Shown: positions 54,701 to 64,000 of the stretch, one piece after another
Position numbering within the stretch: position 1 is the stretch's first letter
Layout: the number at the start of each line of letters is the position of its first letter
Origin: Nemertoderma westbladi
Taxonomy: Eukaryota; Xenacoelomorpha; Nemertodermatida; Nemertodermatidae
Direction of reading: 5' to 3'
Assembly: GCA_032718475.1 (NCBI GenBank)
Contig: JAUCBJ010004480.1
Coordinates: 1-64,000 of the forward strand
Length of the DNA stretch: 64,000 bases
Translations under genes and position numbers: made by a program
The notes under the pieces: generated by a model
What the model was told of the DNA's origin: nothing
The model's database searches: none
What the model saw: only the letters and a program-made list of their open reading frames with translations

Positions 54701-57700
54701 CTACTGAATATCCATACCGGTACTCAAACCTACTGAATATCCATACCGGTACTCAAACCTACTGAATATCCATACCGGTACTCAAACCTACTGAATATCC
54801 ATACCGGTACTCAAACCTACTGAATATCCATACCGGTACTCAAACCTACTGAATATCCATACCGGTACTCAAACCTACTGAATATCCATACCTGTACTCA
54901 AACCTACTGAATATCCATACCTGTACTCAAACCTACTGAATATCCATACCTGTACTCAAACCTACTGAATATCCATACCTGTACTCAAACCTACTGAATA
55001 TCCATACCGGTACTCAAACCTACTGAATATCCATACCGGTACTCAAACCTACTGAATATCCATACCGGTACTCAAACCTACTGAATATCCATACCGGTAC
55101 TCAAACCTACTGAATATCCATACCTGTACTCAAACCTACTGAATATCCATACCGGTACTCAAACCTACTGAATATCCATACCTGGTACTCAAACCTACTG
55201 AATATCCATACCGGTACTCAAACCTACTGAATATCCATACCGGTACTCAAACCTACTGAATATCCATACCGGTACTCAAACCTACTGAATATCCATACTG
55301 ATACTCAAACCTACTGAATATCCATACCGGTACTCAAACCTACTGAATATCCATACATGTACTCAAACCTACTGAATATCCATACCTGTACTCAAACCTA
55401 CTGAATACCCATACCGGTACTCAAACCTACTGAATATCCATACCGGTACTCAAACCTACTGAATATCCATACGTGTACTCAAACCTACTGAATATCCATA
55501 CCGGTACTCAAACCTACTGAATATCCATACCGGTACTCAAACCTACTGAATATCCATACCTGTACTCAAACCTACTGAATATCCATACTGATACTCAAAC
55601 CTACTGAATATCCATACCGGTACTCAAACCTACTGAATATCCATACCGGTACTCAAACCTACTGAATATCCATACCGGTACTCAAACCTACTGAATATCC
55701 ATACATGTACTCAAACCTACTGAATATCCATACCGGTACTCAAACCTACTGAATATCCATACCGGTACTCAAACCTACTGAATATCCATACCTGTACTCA
55801 AACCTACTGAATATCCATACCGGTACTCAAACCTACTGAATATCCATACCTGTACTCAAACCTACTGAATATCCATACCGGTACTCAAACCTACTGAATA
55901 TCCATACCTGTACTCAAACCTGCTGAATATCCATACTGATACTCAAACCTACTGAATATCCATACCTGTACTCAAACCTACTGAATATCCATACTGATAC
56001 TCAAACCTACTGAATATCCATACCGGTACTCAAACCTACTGAATATCCATACCTGTACTCAAACCTACTGAATATCCATACTGATACTCAAACCTACTGA
56101 ATATCCATACCTGTACTCAAACCTACTGAATATCCATACCTGTACTCAAACCTACTGAATATCCATACTGGTACTCAAACCTACTGAATACCCATACCGG
56201 TACTCAAACCTACTAAATATCCATTCCGGTACTCAAACCTACTAAATATCCATACCGGTACTCAAATCGACTGAATATCCATACCGGTACTCAAACCTAC
56301 TGAATACCCATACCGGTACTCAAACCTACTAAATATCCATACCGGTACTCAAACCTACTGAATATCCATACGTGTACTCAAACCTACTGAATATCCATAC
56401 CGGTACTCAAACCTACTGAATATCCATACCGGTACTCAAACCTACTGAATATCCATACCTGTACTCAAACCTACTGAATATCCATACTGATACTCAAACC
56501 TACTGAATATCCATACCGGTACTCAAACCTACTGAATATCCATACCGGTACTCAAACCTACTGAATATCCATACCGGTACTCAAACCTACTGAATATCCA
56601 TACATGTACTCAAACCTACTGAATATCCATACCGGTACTCAAACCTACTGAATATCCATACCGGTACTCAAACCTACTGAATATCCATACCTGTACTCAA
56701 ACCTACTGAATATCCATACTGATACTCAAACCTACTGAATATCCATACCTGTACTCAAACCTACTGAATATCCATACTGGTACTCAAACCTACTGAATAT
56801 CCATACCGGTACTCAAACCTACTGAATATCCATACCTGTACTCAAACCTACTGAATATCCATACCGGTACTCAAACCTACTGAATATCCATACCTGTACT
56901 CAAACCTGCTGAATATCCATACTGATACTCAAACCTACTGAATATCCATACCTGTACTCAAACCTACTGAATATCCATACTGATACTCAAACCTACTGAA
57001 TATCCATACCGGTACTCAAACCTACTGAATATCCATACCTGTACTCAAACCTACTGAATATCCATACTGATACTCAAACCTACTGAATATCCATACCTGT
57101 ACTCAAACCTACTGAATATCCATACCTGTACTCAAACCTACTGAATATCCATACTGGTACTCAAACCTACTGAATACCCATACCGGTACTCAAACCTACT
57201 AAATATCCATTCCGGTACTCAAACCTACTAAATATCCATACCGGTACTCAAATCGACTGAATATCCATACCGGTACTCAAACCTACTGAATACCCATACC
57301 GGTACTCAAACCTACTAAATATCCATACCGGTACTCAAACCTACTAAATATCCATACCTGTACTCAAACCTACTGAATATCCATACTGGTACTCAAACCT
57401 ACTGAATACCCATACCGGTACTCAAACCTACTGAATATCCATACTGGTACTCAAACCTACTGAATATCCATACTGATACTCAAACCTACTGAATATCCAT
57501 ACTGATACTCAAACCTACTGAATACCCATACCGGTACTCAAACCTACTGAATATCCATACTGGTACTCAAACCTACTGAATATCCATACTGATACTCAAA
57601 CCTACTGAATACCCATACCGGTACTCAAACCTACTGAATATCCATACTGGTACTCAAACCTACTGAATATCCATACCGGTACTCAAAGCTACTGAATATC

Positions 57701-60700
57701 CATACCAGTACTCAAAACTACTGAATATCCATACTGGTACTCAAACCTACTGAATATCCATACCGGTACTCAAACCTACTGAATATCCATACCGGTACTC
57801 AAACCGACTGAATATCCATACCGGTACTCAAACCTACTGAATATCCATACCGGTACTCAAACCTACTGAATATCCATACCGGTACTCAAACCTACTGAAT
57901 ATCCATACCGGTACTCAAACCTACTGAATATCCATACCGGTACTCAAACCTACTGAATATCCATACTGATACTCAAACCTACTGAATATCCATACTGATA
58001 CTCAAACCTACTGAATACCCATACCGGTACTCAAACCTACTGAATATCCATACTGGTACTCAAACCTACTGAATATCCATACTGATACTCAAACCTATTG
58101 AATATCCATACCGGTACTCAAACCTACTGAATATCCATACCAGTACTCAAACCTACTGAATATCCATACTGATACTCAAACCTACTGAATATCCATACTG
58201 ATACTCAAACCTACTGAATACCCGTACCGGTACTCAAACCTACTGAATATCCATACTGATACTCAAACCTACTGAATATCCATACTGGTACTCAAACCTA
58301 CTGAATATCCATACTGATACTCAAACCTACTGAATATCCATACTGATACTCAAACCTACTGAATACCCATACCGGTACTCAAACCTACTGAATATCCATA
58401 CTGGTACTCAAACCTACTGAATATCCATACTGATACTCAAACCTACTGAATATCCATACCGGTACTCAAACCTACTGAATATCCATACTGATACTCAAAC
58501 CTACTGAATATCCATACTGATACTCAAACCTACTGAATACCCGTACCGGTACTCAAACCTACTGAATATCCATACTGATACTCAAACCTACTGAATATCC
58601 ATACTGGTACTCAAACCTACTGAATATCCATACTGATACTCAAACCTACTGAATATCCATACTGATACTCAAACCTACTGAATACCCATACCGGTACTCA
58701 AACCTACTGAATATCCATACTGGTACTCAAACCTACTGAATATCCATACTGATACTCAAACCTACTGAATATCCATACTGATACTCAAACCTACTGAATA
58801 CCCATACCGGTACTCAAACCTACTGAATATCCATACTGGTACTCAAACCTACTGAATATCCATACTGATACTCAAACCTATTGAATATCCATACTGATAC
58901 TCAAACCTACTGAATATCCATACCGGTACTCAAACCTACTGAATATCCATACTGGTACTCAAACCTACTAAATATCCATACCGGTACTCAAACCTACTAA
59001 ATATCCATACCGGTACTCAAACCTACTAAATATCCATACCGGTACTCAAATCGACTGAATATCCATACCGGTACTCAAACCTACTGAATATCCATACCTG
59101 TACTCAAACCTACTGAATATCCATACTGATACTCAAACCTACTGAATATCCATACCTGTACTCAAACCTACTGAATACCCATACCGGTACTCAAACCTAC
59201 TAAATATCCATACCGGTACTCAAACCTACTAAATATCCATACCGGTACTCAAATCGACTGAATATCCATACCGGTACTCAAACCTACTGAATATCCATAC
59301 CTGTACTCAAACCTACTGAATATCCATACTGATACTCAAACCTACTGAATATCCATACCTGTACTCAAACCTACTGAATATCCATACTGATACTCAAACC
59401 TACTGAATATCCATACCGGTACTCAAACCTACTGAATATCCATACCGGTACTCAAACCTACTGAATATCCATACCAGTACTCAAACCTACTAATATCCAT
59501 ACTGGTACTCAAACCTACTGAATATCCATACATGTACTCAAACCTACTGAATATCCATACCTGTACTCAAACCTACTGAATACCCATACCGGTACTCAAA
59601 CCTACTGAATATCCATACCGGTACTCAAACCTACTGAATATCCATACGTGTACTCAAACCTACTGAATATCCATACCGGTACTCAAACCTACTGAATATC
59701 CATACCGGTACTCAAACCTACTGAATATCCATACCTGTACTCAAACCTACTGAATATCCATACTGATACTCAAACCTACTGAATATCCATACCGGTACTC
59801 AAACCTACTGAATATCCATACCGGTACTCAAACCTACTGAATATCCATACCGGTACTCAAACCTACTGAATATCCATACATGTACTCAAACCTACTGAAT
59901 ATCCATACCGGTACTCAAACCTACTGAATATCCATACCGGTACTCAAACCTACTGAATATCCATACCTGTACTCAAACCTACTGAATATCCATACCGGTA
60001 CTCAAACCTACTGAATATCCATACCTGTACTCAAACCTACTGAATATCCATACCGGTACTCAAACCTACTGAATATCCATACCTGTACTCAAACCTGCTG
60101 AATATCCATACTGATACTCAAACCTACTGAATATCCATACCTGTACTCAAACCTACTGAATATCCATACTGATACTCAAACCTACTGAATATCCATACCG
60201 GTACTCAAACCTACTGAATATCCATACCTGTACTCAAACCTACTGAATATCCATACTGATACTCAAACCTACTGAATATCCATACCTGTACTCAAACCTA
60301 CTGAATATCCATACCTGTACTCAAACCTACTGAATATCCATACTGGTACTCAAACCTACTGAATACCCATACCGGTACTCAAACCTACTAAATATCCATT
60401 CCGGTACTCAAACCTACTAAATATCCATACCGGTACTCAAATCGACTGAATATCCATACCGGTACTCAAACCTACTGAATACCCATACCGGTACTCAAAC
60501 CTACTAAATATCCATACCGGTACTCAAACCTACTGAATATCCATACGTGTACTCAAACCTACTGAATATCCATACCGGTACTCAAACCTACTGAATATCC
60601 ATACCGGTACTCAAACCTACTGAATATCCATACCTGTACTCAAACCTACTGAATATCCATACTGATACTCAAACCTACTGAATATCCATACCGGTACTCA

Positions 60701-63700
60701 AACCTACTGAATATCCATACCGGTACTCAAACCTACTGAATATCCATACCGGTACTCAAACCTACTGAATATCCATACATGTACTCAAACCTACTGAATA
60801 TCCATACCGGTACTCAAACCTACTGAATATCCATACCGGTACTCAAACCTACTGAATATCCATACCTGTACTCAAACCTACTGAATATCCATACTGATAC
60901 TCAAACCTACTGAATATCCATACCTGTACTCAAACCTACTGAATATCCATACTGGTACTCAAACCTACTGAATATCCATACCGGTACTCAAACCTACTGA
61001 ATATCCATACCTGTACTCAAACCTACTGAATATCCATACCGGTACTCAAACCTACTGAATATCCATACCTGTACTCAAACCTGCTGAATATCCATACTGA
61101 TACTCAAACCTACTGAATATCCATACCTGTACTCAAACCTACTGAATATCCATACTGATACTCAAACCTACTGAATATCCATACCGGTACTCAAACCTAC
61201 TGAATATCCATACCTGTACTCAAACCTACTGAATATCCATACTGATACTCAAACCTACTGAATATCCATACCTGTACTCAAACCTACTGAATATCCATAC
61301 CTGTACTCAAACCTACTGAATATCCATACTGGTACTCAAACCTACTGAATACCCATACCGGTACTCAAACCTACTAAATATCCATTCCGGTACTCAAACC
61401 TACTAAATATCCATACCGGTACTCAAATCGACTGAATATCCATACCGGTACTCAAACCTACTGAATACCCATACCGGTACTCAAACCTACTAAATATCCA
61501 TACCGGTACTCAAACCTACTAAATATCCATACTTGTACTCAAACCTACTGAATATCCATACTGGTACTCAAACCTACTGAATACCCATACCGGTACTCAA
61601 ACCTACTGAATATCCATACTGGTACTCAAACCTACTGAATATCCATACTGATACTCAAACCTACTGAATATCCATACTGATACTCAAACCTACTGAATAC
61701 CCATACCGGTACTCAAACCTACTGAATATCCATACTGGTACTCAAACCTACTGAATATCCATACTGATACTCAAACCTACTGAATACCCATACCGGTACT
61801 CAAACCTACTGAATATCCATACTGGTACTCAAACCTACTGAATATCCATACCGGTACTCAAAGCTACTGAATATCCATACCAGTACTCAAAACTACTGAA
61901 TATCCATACTGGTACTCAAACCTACTGAATATCCATACCGGTACTCAAACCTACTGAATATCCATACCGGTACTCAAACCGACTGAATATCCATACCGGT
62001 ACTCAAACCTACTGAATATCCATACCGGTACTCAAACCTACTGAATATCCATACCGGTACTCAAACCTACTGAATATCCATACCGGTACTCAAACCTACT
62101 GAATATCCATACCGGTACTCAAACCTACTGAATATCCATACTGATACTCAAACCTACTGAATATCCATACTGATACTCAAACCTACTGAATACCCATACC
62201 GGTACTCAAACCTACTGAATATCCATACTGGTACTCAAACCTACTGAATATCCATACTGATACTCAAACCTATTGAATATCCATACCGGTACTCAAACCT
62301 ACTGAATATCCATACCAGTACTCAAACCTACTGAATATCCATACTGATACTCAAACCTACTGAATATCCATACTGATACTCAAACCTACTGAATACCCGT
62401 ACCGGTACTCAAACCTACTGAATATCCATACTGATACTCAAACCTACTGAATATCCATACTGGTACTCAAACCTACTGAATATCCATACTGATACTCAAA
62501 CCTACTGAATATCCATACTGATACTCAAACCTACTGAATACCCATACCGGTACTCAAACCTACTGAATATCCATACTGGTACTCAAACCTACTGAATATC
62601 CATACTGATACTCAAACCTACTGAATATCCATACCGGTACTCAAACCTACTGAATATCCATACTGATACTCAAACCTACTGAATATCCATACTGATACTC
62701 AAACCTACTGAATACCCGTACCGGTACTCAAACCTACTGAATATCCATACTGATACTCAAACCTACTGAATATCCATACTGGTACTCAAACCTACTGAAT
62801 ATCCATACTGATACTCAAACCTACTGAATATCCATACTTATACTCAAACCTACTGAATACCCATACCGGTACTCAAACCTACTGAATATCCATACTGGTA
62901 CTCAAACCTACTGAATATCCATACTGATACTCAAACCTACTGAATATCCATACTGATACTCAAACCTACTGAATACCCATACCGGTACTCAAACCTACTG
63001 AATATCCATACTGGTACTCAAACCTACTGAATATCCATACTGATACTCAAACCTATTGAATATCCATACTGATACTCAAACCTACTGAATATCCATACCG
63101 GTACTCAAACCTACTGAATATCCATACTGGTACTCAAACCTACTAAATATCCATACCGGTACTCAAACCTACTAAATATCCATACCGGTACTCAAACCTA
63201 CTAAATATCCATACCGGTACTCAAATCGACTGAATATCCATACCGGTACTCAAACCTACTGAATATCCATACCTGTACTCAAACCTACTGAATATCCATA
63301 CTGATACTCAAACCTACTGAATATCCATACCTGTACTCAAACCTACTGAATACCCATACCGGTACTCAAACCTACTAAATATCCATACCGGTACTCAAAC
63401 CTACTAAATATCCATACCGGTACTCAAATCGACTGAATATCCATACCGGTACTCAAACCTACTGAATATCCATACCTGTACTCAAACCTACTGAATATCC
63501 ATACTGATACTCAAACCTACTGAATATCCATACCTGTACTCAAACCTACTGAATATCCATACTGATACTCAAACCTACTGAATATCCATACCGGTACTCA
63601 AACCTACTGAATATCCATACCGGTACTCAAACCTACTGAATATCCATACCAGTACTCAAACCTACTAATATCCATACTGGTACTCAAACCTACTGAATAT

Positions 63701-64000
63701 CCATACTGGTACTCAAACCTACTGAATATCCATACTGGTACTCAAACCTACTGAATATCCATACCGGTACTCAAACCTACTGAATATCCATACCTGTACT
63801 CAAACCTACTGAATATCCATACTGATACTCAAACCTACTGAATATCCATACCTGTACTCAAACCTACTGAATATCCATACTGATACTCAAACCTACTGAA
63901 TATCCATACCGGTACTCAAACCTACTGAATATCCATACCTGTACTCAAACCTACTGAATATCCATACTGATACTCAAACCTACTGAATATCCATATACCT
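48703..64000. repeat. Giant 29-bp minisatellite, about 525 units, in NCKX intron 5
   Basis: A 29-bp unit (typical copy 53631-53659: ACTGAATATCCATAC, then CGGTACTCAAACCT) repeats without interruption to the window end. Variation concentrates at the four bases after CCATA-C: CCGG, CTGG, CCTG, CTGA, CCAG, CATG and CGTG types. Rarer changes are CCGAC for CCTAC, CTAATATCC deletions, CTCAACTCAAACC insertions and TACCCATAC. The array starts 9 bp after exon 5. It contains higher-order duplications of 1,031, 792, 986 and 4,175 bp. No unique spacers, no coding. Confidence 0.97.

Noticed and set aside
48703-64000. Regular 29-bp repeats resembling a CRISPR array
   Set aside because: Units are directly adjacent, there are no unique spacers, and the setting is a eukaryotic intron.

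Overview
The window looks like AT-rich nuclear DNA of an animal, most likely a marine invertebrate. The reasons are spliced genes with GT-AG introns, many decayed non-LTR retrotransposons, small inverted-repeat transposons, long minisatellites and many long G or C homopolymers. Recurrent 'taggcctac'-type words would fit an echinoderm-like deuterostome, but the species cannot be fixed from the sequence.

One host gene dominates. Five exons on the + strand (12395-12635, 13659-13859, 44517-44758, 47914-48113, 48585-48693) join in matching splice phases. Together they encode the first 331 residues of a K+-dependent Na+/Ca2+ exchanger (SLC24A/NCKX family): an N-terminal hydrophobic segment, an extracellular loop, the first membrane segment, the complete alpha-1 repeat, the following membrane helices and the start of the cytosolic loop. 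Exon 5 is followed after 9 bp by a 29-bp minisatellite that fills the remaining 15.3 kb and runs off the window. The second half of the gene, including the alpha-2 repeat, lies beyond the end. A second probable gene, at 338-943 on the - strand, encodes a single-pass membrane protein with one EGF-like domain.

Nearly everything else is repeat-derived. From 2.5 to 9.5 kb there are a tRNA-like SINE fragment, a Harbinger-type MITE, LINE 3' ends, a minisatellite built from the C-terminal coding segment of a LINE, and a LINE reverse-transcriptase pseudogene. Intron 2 of the exchanger (13.9-44.5 kb) holds a CR1/Jockey-like LINE with a nested MITE, several LINE tails, a GC-rich coding-like repeat tract and an AT satellite around a GC-rich island. 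It also holds an inverted minisatellite, an internally deleted LINE, a 19-bp minisatellite (31.0-35.3 kb) carrying two LINE insertions, and a TTAA-flanked element (35917-42604). That last element contains about five palindrome-bearing repeats of roughly 163 bp, split by a young Ty3/gypsy LTR retrotransposon (36735-41852).

The Ty3/gypsy element has nearly identical LTRs, a 5-bp ACAAT target duplication and one continuous 1,442-codon gag-pol frame broken by exactly three TAG codons; its terminal stop is TGA.

No prokaryotic features, CRISPR arrays, rRNA genes or intact tRNA genes were seen. The most unusual items are the giant intronic minisatellite with a 4,175-bp higher-order duplication, the TAG-only interruptions of the young gypsy element, the LINE-derived minisatellite, and three unrelated loci whose short minisatellites share one GGG...CCC design.
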